Shown piece after piece: positions 52,249 through 62,446 of a stretch of 64,000 nucleotides of DNA (within the stretch, counting starts at the first letter, position 1; each line of letters opens with the position of its first letter). This DNA comes from Heliobacterium mobile (lineage in GTDB: Bacteria; Bacillota; Desulfitobacteriia; Heliobacteriales; Heliobacteriaceae). The DNA is taken from NCBI RefSeq assembly GCF_009720735.1, contig NZ_WNKU01000010.1:59144-123143 (forward strand), in the 5' to 3' direction. The translations under genes were made by a program, and so were the position numbers. The notes under the pieces are model-generated. The model was not told the DNA's origin and made no database searches. It saw only the letters and a program-made list of their open reading frames with translations.

Positions 52249-53927
52249 CCTATCACCCTCATTATTTCTTCGATCGATGTGATACCTGCTTTCACTTTAT
52301 ACATACCATTAATCTTCAAGGATTGCATTCCCTCTTGTATTGCCTTCAGACGAATATCCTGTGTTGAACAGTGCGTTAATACCATATGCTGGATTTCCTC
52401 GCTCATAATGAGCATTTCATAAATCCCTGTACGTCCGCGATATCCCGTGTTGTTGCAGCGGATGCATCCTTTCGGCCTGTACAATGTGACCGACACTTCT
52501 CCCGGTTCCCAAGGGAAATCGGGTAGGTTTTGAAGTTCCATTCGGCTCAATTGGTTCGGTTCTTTACAGTGCGAGCAAAGAACCCGGGCTAGCCGCTGAG
52601 CGAGAACACAGATGAGCGAAGATGTCGTTAAGAATGGTTCTATTCCCATATCGGCGAGCCGACTAATCGCTCCGGCAGCATCATTTGTATGTAGTGTGGA
52701 AAAGACGAGATGACCTGTAAGGGCCGATTCAATAACCATTTGGGCTGTCTCTTTATCCCGAACTTCCCCAACCATAATGATGTCAGGATCGCTTCGGAGG
52801 ATCGACCGTAGTCCGGAAGCAAAGGTCAGCCCTGCTTTAGGATTGATCTGAATTTGATTGATCCCATCGAATACATATTCGACAGGGTCTTCCACTGTAA
52901 TCACATTTTTCTCATGACGGTCAACATCTGCTAATGTTGCATAAAGTGTCGTGCTTTTTCCACTACCTGTCGGTCCGGTGACCAGTATACAACCATAGGG
53001 GGCCTTGATTATTTCTTTGAATTTAGCTAAGGTGTTTTCTTTAATGCCAAGATCCTCAAGGGTGATCATCTTACTGGAGCGATCAAGAATCCGGAGCGTT
53101 AATCGTTCTCCATAGGCCCCCGGAAGGGAGGCCACGCGAATATCAATCGATTTGCCGTTGATTTTTAGGGACATGCGGCCATCTTGGGGCAATCGCCGAT
53201 CGGCGATGTTCATGTTAGCCATGACTTTTATACGCGATACGAGTGCTCCATGTAGGCGAAGGGGTGGTTGCATCATCTCATGCAACACCCCGTCGATGCG
53301 AAAGCGGATTCGTAATCGTTTCTCATAGGGTTCAATATGAATATCACTAGCTCTGACGTTGATACCTTGGGCGATGATGGCATTGGCTAATTGTACTGCC
53401 GGTCGATCGTCATCTTGAACATCACCCATGTCGATTTCGGTTGAATTCTCTTCTTCTTCCTCCACCGTGCGAAATTCATCATTGCGTCCATATTTTTCAA
53501 GTGCAACCTCTAGTTCCGTATCAGGAATAACCACAGGCGTGATATCGAAGCCGGAAATTGCCCTTAGGTCATCGATAGCCATGATATCGCCAGGTCGCTG
53601 CATGGCCACAATTAGTTTTTCGTCTTTAAAATCAACTGGTAAAGCCCGATATCTTTTGATCACATCTGGTGGAATGGTAGCCAAAGCAGCCACATTGACT
53701 GGGTTCGTTTCGAGAGAAAGATAGGAAACTCCAGCCCGATGAGCGATCACTTTGGCAATATCTTCTTCCTTGCAATACCCCAGTGATACAAGTGACTTCC
53801 CTAGAGGTTCCTTTTCTCCTTTTGAGATTGTTTGGCTATTCAGAGCATCATCTAGTTGTTCCGGCGAGATGATCCCCTCTTTAACCAACCAGTAGCCCAA
53901 TAGGTTTCTCGACCGTTCCGGTTTCAT
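52245..53927 (-). CDS. pilB: Pilus extension ATPase PilB (cluster B)
   Basis: A 560-residue ATPase with full N-terminal domains: NLLGYWLVKEGIISPEQLDD and PLGKSLVSLGYCKEEDIAKV resemble the two MshEN half-motifs, although the leading Arg of the first is Leu, so c-di-GMP binding is uncertain. Catalytic part: Walker A VTGPTGSGKSTTLYATL, IIMVGEVRDKETAQMV, LVFSTLHTNDAAGAISRLAD, and the tetracysteine CSHC...CIRC. The ATG at 53927 (MKPERSRNLLGY) gives the usual PilB N-terminus; an ATG 15 bases upstream is possible. Contrast with the broken pilB of cluster A. Confidence 0.95.
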   Translation of the reverse strand: MKPERSRNLLGYWLVKEGIISPEQLDDALNSQTISKGEKEPLGKSLVSLGYCKEEDIAKVIAHRAGVSYLSLETNPVNVAALATIPPDVIKRYRALPVDFKDEKLIVAMQRPGDIMAIDDLRAISGFDITPVVIPDTELEVALEKYGRNDEFRTVEEEEENSTEIDMGDVQDDDRPAVQLANAIIAQGINVRASDIHIEPYEKRLRIRFRIDGVLHEMMQPPLRLHGALVSRIKVMANMNIADRRLPQDGRMSLKINGKSIDIRVASLPGAYGERLTLRILDRSSKMITLEDLGIKENTLAKFKEIIKAPYGCILVTGPTGSGKSTTLYATLADVDRHEKNVITVEDPVEYVFDGINQIQINPKAGLTFASGLRSILRSDPDIIMVGEVRDKETAQMVIESALTGHLVFSTLHTNDAAGAISRLADMGIEPFLTTSSLICVLAQRLARVLCSHCKEPNQLSRMELQNLPDFPWEPGEVSVTLYRPKGCIRCNNTGYRGRTGIYEMLIMSEEIQHMVLTHCSTQDIRLKAIQEGMQSLKINGMYKVKAGITSIEEIMRVIG

Positions 53928-53990
53928 TTTCCCTTCCACCATTCATTCCATTCTCGTCTATCTCTTTTTTACCTATTAGAGCATCAACAA

Positions 53991-54749
53991 TTAGTAATAC
54001 ATCAGACCGTACCAATATAGGATACTGTTTCCCCAAAACATAGAAATATAGGCGGCCATCGCTAGAAAAGGGCCAAAAGGAATCATATCTTTCATGGTTT
54101 TTCTTTTCATAATCATCAAGGTGATTCCTACAACTGAACCCATCAAAAAGGAAAGAAAGAGAATTAGAAGAATCTGATGACTTCCAAGGAAAAGTCCGAG
54201 TACACCGGCTAGTTTAATATCGCCACCACCCATACCGCCCTTGGACAAGACGGCGATGGTCAGTAAAATTCCGCCTCCAATCACCATCCCAATGATCCCT
54301 TCGACAAAAACAGACCAAGTCTGAGAAGCTGTGAGCAATATCCCTGTCAAAAGGCCGAACAACATAAGGTTATCGGGGATGATCATACTATCCAGGTCTA
54401 TAAAGACAACCGCTAGCAAGATGGAGAATAGTACCATTAGGGAAAGACTAGATAGGGAAAACCCCCTATGTAAGAAAATACCTAGATACCCTAATCCATT
54501 AACCAATTCTATAAGTGGATAACGAATCCCGATGGATGAGCCACAATTCCGGCATCTTCCTAATAGTAGAAGATAGCTAAACAGAGGGATTAAGTCACGC
54601 CACTGGAGTCTGAATCCACAAGAGGGACAATGTGACGGGGGACTGACGATAGATTCACCCCGTGGCATCCGTCTAATAACCACATTGAGAAAACTTCCAA
54701 TGAGCGTTCCCACACTAAAGCAAATGAACTGGACAAACCAATCTTCCAT
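53991..54749 (-). CDS. pilD: Prepilin leader peptidase/N-methyltransferase
   Basis: A 252-residue aspartic protease with eight membrane segments. N-terminal methylase-type domain with two CxxC pairs (CPSC and CRNC). The two catalytic Asp motifs are FIDLDSMIIPD and the GGGDIKLAG (GD) loop. It is the only prepilin peptidase seen in the window and would process pilins of both clusters. It sits 14 bases after the secreted propeller gene. Confidence 0.95.
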   Translation of the reverse strand: MEDWFVQFICFSVGTLIGSFLNVVIRRMPRGESIVSPPSHCPSCGFRLQWRDLIPLFSYLLLLGRCRNCGSSIGIRYPLIELVNGLGYLGIFLHRGFSLSSLSLMVLFSILLAVVFIDLDSMIIPDNLMLFGLLTGILLTASQTWSVFVEGIIGMVIGGGILLTIAVLSKGGMGGGDIKLAGVLGLFLGSHQILLILFLSFLMGSVVGITLMIMKRKTMKDMIPFGPFLAMAAYISMFWGNSILYWYGLMYY

Positions 54750-54763
54750 GGCACTTCCTCGCT

Positions 54764-55999
54764 TTATTTAGCAAACTTAATTTTTGCCACATAAGCTTGT
54801 TCTTGTTTATTTAGCCAATACCTATATCCTGGCTTATCCACCACATACCCTGTGACGATGTAGGCCCCCTTGTCAACAGCAGTTACCGCAAACGGTTTCG
54901 ACCATTGTTCATTATTGATTAAATCTGTGGATGAGATAACACCTGTTTCATCGGTAAGAATACGGACAAAATCATAACCCGTACCTGATTCGAGCCACCC
55001 AGTCAATTCGATCCCTTTATCAGTAGGAACAATCGTTTCGATCAACGTACACACATACGCCGGCATCACTTGTTGCCACAATAAATTCCCTTCACTATTC
55101 ACTTTTGCTAGATATCCACTGAAGAGTCCATCATTACCGGATGAAGATTGTCCTCCAATGAGATAACCGCCATCACTCGTTGGTGCGGTTACTGTAGATA
55201 TATCCCATCCTTTTCCGCCAAGGCTTTTCGACCATTCTACCTTGCCATGGGAATCGGTTTTACTAAGATAAATATCATATCCAGTTTCACTGGATAATGC
55301 TCCATAACCGACGATTAAATAACCGCCATCCGGGGTATCTTGAAGGGAAACGGCTTTTTCATCCTCTCTACCACCTATGGTCTTACGCCATTCCACGCCT
55401 CCCTGTCCATTCACTTTAATTAAAAAGATATCTCCACCTATTGTATCAGTAGATTTTTTATTTCCCAAAATGGTATATCCATCTGCCTCTTCACGGATGT
55501 AGATAATTTCATCATCGTTCAATCCCTCTGATGTTAGATTTGGTTCGGCCGGGTATTCTTTTTTCCACTGCAATTTTCCCTCGGCAGATATCTTCACAAG
55601 TAACATATTTCGATTATCATTCCAATTGGAACGGCTACTTCCTCCGATGATATAACCCCCATCCGAGGTGGCCCGCACAAAGGTGCCGATATCATCGCCG
55701 TAGCCTCCATAATACTTCTCCCACGTCTCTAATCCGGTTGCATTCATCTTCACAACATAGATATCTTTTTTTCCGTTTCCTTTTAAATACTCTGATTCTG
55801 CTTCACCGACGAGCAAAAACCCCCCGTCTACCGCCGGAATAGTAACGGTACCTGTCTCCACTTTCTTACCGCCAAATTCCGCTTTCCACTCCAAGTTTAA
55901 GGAACTGGAGAAAGCAGCAGATGGAATTAGACAGGTAAAACATAGCGGCAAGACAAAACTCGATAGTACCTTTATCAATGTACATTTGTTAAAATCCAT
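54764..55999 (-). CDS. Secreted repeat protein, beta-propeller-like, at the head of the pilus operon
   Basis: A 411-residue exported protein with signal peptide (VLPLCFTCLIPSAAFSSSL). It contains about six repeats of a pattern like ATSDGGYIIGGSSRS with D-x-x-L-V-K-I and G-x-x-x-W strands (VRATSDGGYIIGGSS; VSLQDTPDGGYLIVGYGALS; VTAPTSDGGYLIGGQSSSG). Such DGGY(I/L)-GG repeats are known from propeller-type surface proteins. The first gene of the operon that includes pilD, pilB, pilT and pilC. A role at the pilus surface or tip is a guess. Confidence 0.72.
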   Translation of the reverse strand: MDFNKCTLIKVLSSFVLPLCFTCLIPSAAFSSSLNLEWKAEFGGKKVETGTVTIPAVDGGFLLVGEAESEYLKGNGKKDIYVVKMNATGLETWEKYYGGYGDDIGTFVRATSDGGYIIGGSSRSNWNDNRNMLLVKISAEGKLQWKKEYPAEPNLTSEGLNDDEIIYIREEADGYTILGNKKSTDTIGGDIFLIKVNGQGGVEWRKTIGGREDEKAVSLQDTPDGGYLIVGYGALSSETGYDIYLSKTDSHGKVEWSKSLGGKGWDISTVTAPTSDGGYLIGGQSSSGNDGLFSGYLAKVNSEGNLLWQQVMPAYVCTLIETIVPTDKGIELTGWLESGTGYDFVRILTDETGVISSTDLINNEQWSKPFAVTAVDKGAYIVTGYVVDKPGYRYWLNKQEQAYVAKIKFAK

Positions 56000-56451
56000 G
56001 ATGACTCCCTCTTTGTCTCAACACTTAACTTTTCTGTCGAAGCACAGACTTTTATCAATCGTTCTATGGGGCAGATTGTAAACCCTATTTTAATGAAACT
56101 ATTTCTTTCTTTCTAAATCACTTTCCTTTATCTCATATAATTTTCTCACAAATTATTGCTACCTTCAATGTAGTTAGATTCCAGAGTAGGATTATTTAAG
56201 TATGAAAATTCCATCAATCTGCCTTATTGTTAGAATATGGGATAATAATTAATACAAAGGAAATAGGAGGAAATTTGCGATCATTGTTGAATTAACTATA
56301 GAGGATACCTACATATTAATGTACCTAAAATCTATGATACCTTTGTAATACCGTTCTAGGTTTAGTTTTCTTGAAAGGAGGCCACCCTGCGACATTCCCA
56401 TAACCAACCACCAAATCGAAATCTATTAACTTTAGGAAGGGAGTAATCTTC
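56000..56451. other. Divergent intergenic region
   Basis: About 450 A+T-rich bases between the pilus operon and the plus-strand secreted protein. On the minus strand TTAAAATAGGGTTTACAATC then GCCCCATAG (about 56105-56066) loosely resembles a sigma-28/sigma-F-type promoter for the pilus operon. An AAAGGAGG at 56376-56383 on the plus strand has no nearby start codon. No gene or known RNA motif was recognised. Confidence 0.4.
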
Positions 56452-57519
56452 TTGAGAAAAAAATTCTTCGCCTCACTATTTCTCTGTTTTTTCCTGTTAA
56501 GCATCGTCACCCCTACCTGGGCATCTTCGTTGAAGGACGAATATAAAAACTATTTAAACCAACAGTATGATTACAAGACGATAGACAACGTATCTTTTAA
56601 GGGCACCCTCAATATCGATACCTTTGCACTCAAGCATAAGGAAGTTAACCCGGAACTAGATCTTTTTCTAAAAGCATTAAACAAAGCCACTTTAGACTAC
56701 GATATTGCTATGGATTTTAAAAACCACAATGCTAAATTCCTCTTGGCGTTTAAGAACGATATGTACAACCTGCCTCTTAATTTCTTCATTACACAAGATC
56801 AGGTACTTATAGATATCGATTCAATCAAAAAAATTGTCAACAGCTTTGACCCTGTCACAGCAGATAAGTTTTCTAAGATTCCCTCCGCGAAGAAATATTT
56901 GATTCTACTCGACAAGAACAGTCCCGAGGTCTCCAGCTTATGGGAGAACATTGAAAAGGCGCTTAAAGAAGCACAACCAAAACCGAGCGCAATTGAAGCG
57001 GCGAAGGAATTGAATACTCTCTTCATCGATTCGTTGCCTGAAGGCATCGTGAAAAAATTCGATGACCAGATGATTGGCCTGGAAATCAAACAAGAAAATC
57101 TAATTCCCATCCTTTCTTCCTTGATCCAGATTGTTAAAGAAAACCCTGAAAAAGTGAAACAATATGTGGAAGCAATGGGCGGAGATCCGACCAAAGATTT
57201 CGCCATCGAAAAGAAAGAAGATCTTTCGCCAGAAAAAATCGCGGTAGAACTACAAAAATTGTCCGAAGAGATGAATAAGACCTTTTATCTGAATTCATTG
57301 CAAATGGGCGGAAAATACATCGATAAGAATCATGCCAAAGGCTTCTTTACAATCGATCTCAACATACTGGAAGATAAGAACAGAGACTTTTCCGGACTCT
57401 TCCGCATCAAATCGGAAAACTTCACTCAATGGAACACTTCTGATAAGCTAGATTTACCTCAAGCCACAGATTCGAACAGCATTACCTCCAAAGAATTGGA
57501 TCGTCTAGTTTCACCATAA
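56452..57519 (+). CDS. Secreted protein of unknown function
   Basis: A 355-residue exported protein. The start is a TTG (RKKFFASLFLCFFLLSIVTP, signal peptide cut near TWASS) with AAGGGAG eight bases upstream. The mature part is Lys-rich and has alternating strands and helices (ISFKGTLNIDTFALKH-type strand near the start; DYDIAMDFKNHNAKFLLAF; QMGGKYIDKNHAKGFFTIDL). No cysteine after the signal and no membrane anchor. I do not recognise the family; the pattern of amphipathic strands is reminiscent of lipoprotein-like LppX/LolA folds, but that is weak. Confidence 0.72.
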   Translation: MRKKFFASLFLCFFLLSIVTPTWASSLKDEYKNYLNQQYDYKTIDNVSFKGTLNIDTFALKHKEVNPELDLFLKALNKATLDYDIAMDFKNHNAKFLLAFKNDMYNLPLNFFITQDQVLIDIDSIKKIVNSFDPVTADKFSKIPSAKKYLILLDKNSPEVSSLWENIEKALKEAQPKPSAIEAAKELNTLFIDSLPEGIVKKFDDQMIGLEIKQENLIPILSSLIQIVKENPEKVKQYVEAMGGDPTKDFAIEKKEDLSPEKIAVELQKLSEEMNKTFYLNSLQMGGKYIDKNHAKGFFTIDLNILEDKNRDFSGLFRIKSENFTQWNTSDKLDLPQATDSNSITSKELDRLVSP

Positions 57520-57608
57520 TAAAACTCTTTCTGTGGATTGGCTTTCTTAAGATGGGCTATCGAAAAGCTATCCGAGCGTCTATATAGGCAACTTTTCGCA
57601 GGATGATA

Positions 57609-57616
57609 CATACATT
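57609..57616 (+). promoter_or_regulatory. Sigma-E-like -10 element
   Basis: CATACATT fits the sigma-E -10 pattern CATACAnT. It lies 29 bases before the ATG of the 45-residue gene; transcription would begin right at its ribosome site. The -35 (GCAACTTT region) is weak. Confidence 0.4.
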
Positions 57617-57637
57617 GTAGTAAAAGGAGGAGGTGCT

Positions 57638-57775
57638 ATGACGTATACTGTTCAGATAGGAAAGCAACGGATTGACTTACGACTTGAACAAGGATACGTA
57701 ACCACTCCTGACGGAGAAAAAATATATTGGACGAAAATACCCTACTATTACAATGTCTTACGAATATCTGCTTAA
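57638..57775 (+). CDS. Small protein of 45 residues, function unknown
   Basis: A short gene with AAAGGAGGAGG just before the ATG. The protein starts MTYTVQIGKQRIDLRLEQGY and continues VTTPDGEKIYWTKIPYYYN, ending VLRISA. It is tyrosine-rich, basic, and looks like a small beta structure. No membrane segment or cysteine. A strong terminator follows directly. The strength of the ribosome site, the terminator and the sigma-E-like -10 support a real sporulation-stage gene. Family unknown. Confidence 0.68.
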   Translation: MTYTVQIGKQRIDLRLEQGYVTTPDGEKIYWTKIPYYYNVLRISA

Positions 57776-57780
57776 ACGAA

Positions 57781-57819
57781 TCCCCGGCTTCCGATCTTTC
57801 GGCCAGCCGGGGACTTTTT
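57781..57819 (+). terminator. Terminator of the 45-residue gene
   Basis: A perfect 8-bp stem TCCCCGGC/GCCGGGGA (57781-57788 with 57806-57813) followed by CTTTTT. It can also serve the minus-strand hpt gene. Confidence 0.85.
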
Positions 57820-57829
57820 ATCTCTTCCA

Positions 57830-58162
57830 TTATTCGTAATAACGTTGGATCTGTTCTTTAAGCCGCACGACTTCAAGTGAGAGCTTGGAAAAATCCGTTT
57901 GAATCTTTTCCATGTTCCCTTCTTTCGCCGCCAGTTCCAACTGGTAAGCCAGTTCACGGACTTGTTCCATCCGTAAATTGGACGCTGACCCTTTCAAGTC
58001 GTGAACCAATTCTCCCAACATGGCGAAATCGCCGTTGCGAATGGCAGGTTCGCATCGCTCCAGAGTCTCTGCCGCTTCCGCAAAGAAAGCCTCAAAGATA
58101 TCCTGCAGGTCTTCCGGGGCAAGTGTCAATGCGGCAGCGGCTTCCTCAATTGAATATCCCAT
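57830..58162 (-). CDS. Hpt phosphotransfer protein
   Basis: A 110-residue histidine phosphotransfer domain: the four-helix motif with phosphorylated His54 in LVHDLKGSASNLRM and the flanking ERCEPAIRNGDFAMLGELV. It is the third gene of a co-directional set with the binding lipoprotein and hybrid kinase, so it can receive phosphate from the kinase REC domain. The output regulator is not in the window. Confidence 0.92.
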   Translation of the reverse strand: MGYSIEEAAAALTLAPEDLQDIFEAFFAEAAETLERCEPAIRNGDFAMLGELVHDLKGSASNLRMEQVRELAYQLELAAKEGNMEKIQTDFSKLSLEVVRLKEQIQRYYE

Positions 58163-58237
58163 ATACGATCCGTCCTTTTATAAGCTTCTTCACTGAAATT
58201 CCGTCCCGTACGTAAGACAGCGTCCCGAGTTCTGATA

Positions 58238-61237
58238 TCATTCTCCATGACTACCTTCCCGGCCGTTCCATCGAAGAAGTATCTCCTTCAATTTTTCTGG
58301 TGAAATCGGCTTACTGATATAATCGTCCATGCCGGCATTTATGCACCGTTCCCGATCGCCTTGCATGGCGTTGGCCGTCATGGCTATGATCGGCGTGTGC
58401 TTATTCGCTGCGAGTTCGGCCATACGGATAAGGCGAGTCGCTTCAAAACCATCCATTTCCGGCATTTGGCAATCCATTAGTACTAGCCCATAGTCGCCAT
58501 CAGCACAAGCTTCCACGGCGGCACGGCCATTGCTCACCGCCGTGGCCGCATAGCCCATTTTTTTCAACAGCATAAGCGCCAACTTCTGATTTGCCTTATT
58601 ATCTTCGGCCAGCAGAATTCCTTTACCTGGTTTCTGTACTTCACCCAAATGTTCCACAGGAGCGCTTGTTTTCGTTTCACTGAATCGCTCACTGCGCGGC
58701 TCTTCCCGGAAAAAGGGTTCCCCCTTTGTCGAGCCCAATTTTTCTTCAGCACCTCCCGTTCCTTCCGGCAATGCTGTATTATCATCCGGAAGCACCAGAT
58801 TGGCAATGCAGTCCATCAATTGAGACTGCTTTAGCGGCTTCGTCAGATAGCCGTGGAAACCATTATGGTTGGCTTGATCTCCCGTTTCGCGGCTGTTAAA
58901 ACCTGTCAATAAAATCAGTTTCATCTTGGCAACGTCTAACCGGCTTAGAGAACTTTCCAAAGAACTTCCAGGTTGTTGTGAAGTCGGATCCAATCGTCCA
59001 AGATCATCTTGTGAGGAACGAGTCTCCTGGGATAATTGCCATTGATTGACTAGCGAGATGTAATCTGCGCCAAGCTGACTCCATTCCACGATGGCTACAT
59101 CATAGGCTATCTGCTTCTTCGCAGCATGACTCAAGTGTCGAAGCGCTTCGTCTAAATGATTAGCGATATCGTTGTTGATGCCCCATGCTTGCAAATACTG
59201 CCGGATCGTATTACAGGTGCTATCATTTGAACTGACGATCAAGACTCGCAGTTGTCGAAGTTCATTTGCGCGTGACGCCGGCCTCTCTGGCGGAATCTCT
59301 TTGGCCAAGGGGATCTCAGCCCAAAAGGTGGAGCCTCTTCCCATCTCGCTCTCTACACCGATCGTCCCATTCATTATCTCAACCAATCGCTTCGAGATGG
59401 AAAGACCTAGGCCGGTGCCGCCGTATTTTCGCGTCGTTGAACCATCGGCTTGGGTAAAGGGTTGAAAGAGTCGCACCCGTGCTTCCGGTGAAAGACCAAT
59501 CCCCGTATCGGAGACCTCAAAACGGATGTTTGCCTTTTCTTCCGTTTGCGAAACCAGGTGTACCCGTAAGGCCACATCCCCACGATCGGTAAATTTAAGG
59601 GCGTTGCCCATTAAATTAAGCAGAATTTGACGAAGTCGAACCGGATCCCCCAAAAGGAGGATCGGTACCTGTGGATCGACAAAAGTGACAAGGTTTAATT
59701 TTTTCTCATCCGCTTTCGATGCCAGCATTTCACCAATGCCTTCGACGATAGTCATGACATTGATCTGCGTCAGTTCCAGTTCCATCTTCCCCGCTTCCAT
59801 CTTGGAAAAATCCAAGATGTCATTGATGATGGTCAACAATGAATGGGAAGAATCTTTGACCACAACGGCTAATTCCCGCTGTTGATCACTTAAAGCTGTT
59901 TCCAAAAGAAGCCCCGTCATCCCGATGATCGCGTTCATGGGTGTGCGGATCTCATGACTCATATTGGCTACAAATTCTGACTTGAGTTGATTCGATCGTT
60001 CAGCTTCCTCTTTGGCCACCACCAATTCCCGATTCAAATTCTCCAAATGAGCCGTCAATCGGGTTTGCTGTTCCATCGAGCGAAGTAATTCTTCTTCTGT
60101 TCGTTTCTTCTCGGCCAAGCTATCCAAGAACGTATTGAACCAACGAATCAGTTCCCCGATTTCATCTCGTGCGCCTTCAGGCAGACGGACTTGAAAGTCG
60201 ATCGTCCCTTCGCGGATTTCTTTGAATAAATGGGTGATGTGTTTAATCGGGGTTACATTCTGCTTGCTAAATCGATATGCAAAAAACACAGAAAAGGCGA
60301 TGGACAGCACCAACACAAACAGGGTGTTGTTCCAAATATCGCTCGTTTTGGCGGTCAATTTTGCAATGGGAATGAAGCTCATGAGCGTCCAGCCTTGTTT
60401 TTCTGAACGGCTATAGGTGATAAACATATCCTTTCCGTCAATATTTTCTGTGAAAGAACGTCTGTTTTCCGAGGTTACGTCGAGCAAACTCCGGTTAATT
60501 TGACTGCCGATCTTATCTTTTTCCGGATGAAAGAGAATCCGGTCTTTGCTATCGGCAATAATCATAAAGGCGCCTTCGCCAAAATCGGTCTGGATAAAAT
60601 GATCATAAAAAGTGTCTACGCTGTAATTGATGAGCAGCAAGCCGATCGGCATTTCCCGCATCGTTTCTCTATTGAATGTTTTCAGCACCTTGGCAGCTGT
60701 GATGACCTTCTTTTGTTTTGAATTGGCATTGACGTTATCTTCGATCCCTGTCCAGAGGACGGACTTGTCCGATTCTAGTGCCTGCTGATAAATTTTATCT
60801 TTGATGTCGTTGCGAATCGTCTGCACATTCAAAGTATCGCCCACATGATAATGGGCGCCGCCTAAGGAAAAGATATCGATGGAGACTAAACCTTTCAAAT
60901 TGGTATAGCCGCTTAATATGTATCCGATCTTCGCTTGTGTGGCTAAACTTGCATAATCATCTGGTGATTGGTGGCGATCATCCACCACCGCTTTGATGTC
61001 TTCAATGCTCGAGATGTTAGCAATCAGGCTCTCCACCTCATCGAGCATCCGTTCCATGTAATCGCGCTGGTTATTCATCAGTTCATGGGTATAGTTGCTG
61101 ACCTCTTCTTGGATAATCGTCTTGGATATGCTGTAAGAGGTCACACCTACCCCCACGAGAGGGATGATGCTGGTCAGCAAGAGATAGAGTATAAATTTTT
61201 GAGTAATGTTGAGACTCGGTAATCTCATTCTCTTCAT
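58238..61237 (-). CDS. Hybrid sensor histidine kinase (dCache-HAMP-HisKA-HATPase-REC-REC)
   Basis: A 999-residue membrane kinase. Helix 1 (about residues 15-35), dCache-type extracellular sensor, helix 2 (about 300-320), HAMP (about 325-375), coiled coil, HisKA with H428 in [14 protein letters not shown], HATPase with [13 protein letters not shown] and VSDTGIGL...[15 protein letters not shown], then two receiver domains. In REC1 (about 680-830) the phospho-Asp is replaced by Glu ([10 protein letters not shown]) and it has a long insertion, so it is probably inactive. REC2 (about 875-990) is complete: [28 protein letters not shown]. The ATG may be 61237 or 61228. Binding lipoprotein 18 bases upstream. 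Confidence 0.92.
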   Translation of the reverse strand: MKRMRLPSLNITQKFILYLLLTSIIPLVGVGVTSYSISKTIIQEEVSNYTHELMNNQRDYMERMLDEVESLIANISSIEDIKAVVDDRHQSPDDYASLATQAKIGYILSGYTNLKGLVSIDIFSLGGAHYHVGDTLNVQTIRNDIKDKIYQQALESDKSVLWTGIEDNVNANSKQKKVITAAKVLKTFNRETMREMPIGLLLINYSVDTFYDHFIQTDFGEGAFMIIADSKDRILFHPEKDKIGSQINRSLLDVTSENRRSFTENIDGKDMFITYSRSEKQGWTLMSFIPIAKLTAKTSDIWNNTLFVLVLSIAFSVFFAYRFSKQNVTPIKHITHLFKEIREGTIDFQVRLPEGARDEIGELIRWFNTFLDSLAEKKRTEEELLRSMEQQTRLTAHLENLNRELVVAKEEAERSNQLKSEFVANMSHEIRTPMNAIIGMTGLLLETALSDQQRELAVVVKDSSHSLLTIINDILDFSKMEAGKMELELTQINVMTIVEGIGEMLASKADEKKLNLVTFVDPQVPILLLGDPVRLRQILLNLMGNALKFTDRGDVALRVHLVSQTEEKANIRFEVSDTGIGLSPEARVRLFQPFTQADGSTTRKYGGTGLGLSISKRLVEIMNGTIGVESEMGRGSTFWAEIPLAKEIPPERPASRANELRQLRVLIVSSNDSTCNTIRQYLQAWGINNDIANHLDEALRHLSHAAKKQIAYDVAIVEWSQLGADYISLVNQWQLSQETRSSQDDLGRLDPTSQQPGSSLESSLSRLDVAKMKLILLTGFNSRETGDQANHNGFHGYLTKPLKQSQLMDCIANLVLPDDNTALPEGTGGAEEKLGSTKGEPFFREEPRSERFSETKTSAPVEHLGEVQKPGKGILLAEDNKANQKLALMLLKKMGYAATAVSNGRAAVEACADGDYGLVLMDCQMPEMDGFEATRLIRMAELAANKHTPIIAMTANAMQGDRERCINAGMDDYISKPISPEKLKEILLRWNGREGSHGE

Positions 61238-61255
61238 CCGCCCCTGGCTTACGAA

Positions 61256-62257
61256 TTATTCCAGGTTACCAGCACGAATCACCTTTACGTCGATCATCGT
61301 TTCCAAAGGATTTTTCTCACCTTGCATCGCTTTATAGGCATACTGGATGCCCGTATATCCCTGGACGTCTGCCTGCTGGTCGATGGTCGCAGTCAGTTTG
61401 CCTGCTTGAATCGCTTTTTTCGCTTCGTCCAAAGCATCATACCCTGCGACGAGAACGTCTTTCTTCTCCGCCTTTTCCAGATATTGAATCGCACCTAATG
61501 CCATCATATCATTGGCACAGAAAATCGCCCGAATGTTCGGGTGGCTTTGAAACAGCTTGGCTGTAACGTCATAGGCTTCATCGATTTTCCAATTGGCCGT
61601 TTGGGATGCGACCACATGGATGTTTTTGTTCTCTCCAAAAGCCCGAAGGGCACCCCGTTTCCGTTGTTCTCCATTGTCCGTACCTTCTATGCCTTCCAAA
61701 ATAATCGCTTCCGTCGGGGAATTGATCTTATTGCCGATTACCTTAGCCGACAAATAAGCTCCTTGTTCATTATTAACGCTGATAAAGGGAACATCGATCA
61801 GCCCTAGCTCTTTACAGAGTTTCGGCTCGAGCCGGTTGTCGATGTTGACGATGGGAATTTTCGCCTCTTGGGCTTTTTTCAGAACGGGTATCAGTTCTGT
61901 AGAGCTTCCCGGAGCGATGACGATCGCATCGACTTTCTCACGGATCAACTCATCGACGATGGCGATCTGTTGTTCGATAGAGGTCTCTTTGGCACCGACT
62001 TTGACGATGAGATCGATACCTAATTCATTCTCCGCTCGACGTGCTCCCTTTTCCATTTCCACAAAAAACGGATTGGTTAACGTTTTCATCACGAGGGCAA
62101 TCTTCTTTTTGTCCGTTGGGTCTTTGCCTTCTTTTCGTTCATGGCTCTCATCACTCGATACAATCAGCGAATTTGTTCCCTTATTGGATGAGTTGCCGCA
62201 AGCCACAAGCAGTAGGGAAATTAAGATCAATAATACAGAGAACACTTTTCCCTTCAT
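61256..62257 (-). CDS. Sugar-type periplasmic-binding lipoprotein
   Basis: A 333-residue lipoprotein of the RbsB/Peripla_BP_4 family. Signal and lipobox are VLLILISLLLVACGNSS. The binding fold begins KKIALVMKTLTNPFFVEMEK and includes VDAIVIAPGSSTELIPVLKK, EAIILEGIEGTDNGEQRKRG, AIFCANDMMALGAIQYLEKA and VLVAGYDALDEAKKAIQAGK. The start is the ATG at 62257, nine bases after GGGG. No ABC permease or ATPase is adjacent; the next gene is a hybrid kinase, so it probably presents a ligand to that sensor. Ligand unknown. Confidence 0.9.
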   Translation of the reverse strand: MKGKVFSVLLILISLLLVACGNSSNKGTNSLIVSSDESHERKEGKDPTDKKKIALVMKTLTNPFFVEMEKGARRAENELGIDLIVKVGAKETSIEQQIAIVDELIREKVDAIVIAPGSSTELIPVLKKAQEAKIPIVNIDNRLEPKLCKELGLIDVPFISVNNEQGAYLSAKVIGNKINSPTEAIILEGIEGTDNGEQRKRGALRAFGENKNIHVVASQTANWKIDEAYDVTAKLFQSHPNIRAIFCANDMMALGAIQYLEKAEKKDVLVAGYDALDEAKKAIQAGKLTATIDQQADVQGYTGIQYAYKAMQGEKNPLETMIDVKVIRAGNLE

Positions 62258-62388
62258 TGTTCCCATCCCCTTTTCTGGCCCCAAAATAAGTAGAGTATTT
62301 ATTCAACAGGTGCTACGCAAATACCTTCATCATTGGGGTTTTAGCTTCCTATAATCGAATGTTCTTCCGATATGTTCCGTGATCGGGC

Positions 62389-62432
62389 AGGACAAGTAAC
62401 CGCAACGCTATTTCGCTGCGGTTACTTGTCCT
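62389..62432. repeat. Perfect 16-bp inverted repeat
   Basis: AGGACAAGTAACCGCA (62389-62404) and its exact complement (62417-62432) around a 12-base loop that itself has GC/GC ends. The plus-strand tail is TTTT, so it can terminate plus-strand transcripts weakly; on the minus strand there is no T run. It lies between the binding lipoprotein and a small membrane protein gene. Confidence 0.75.
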
Positions 62433-62446
62433 TTTGGTATATGTCA

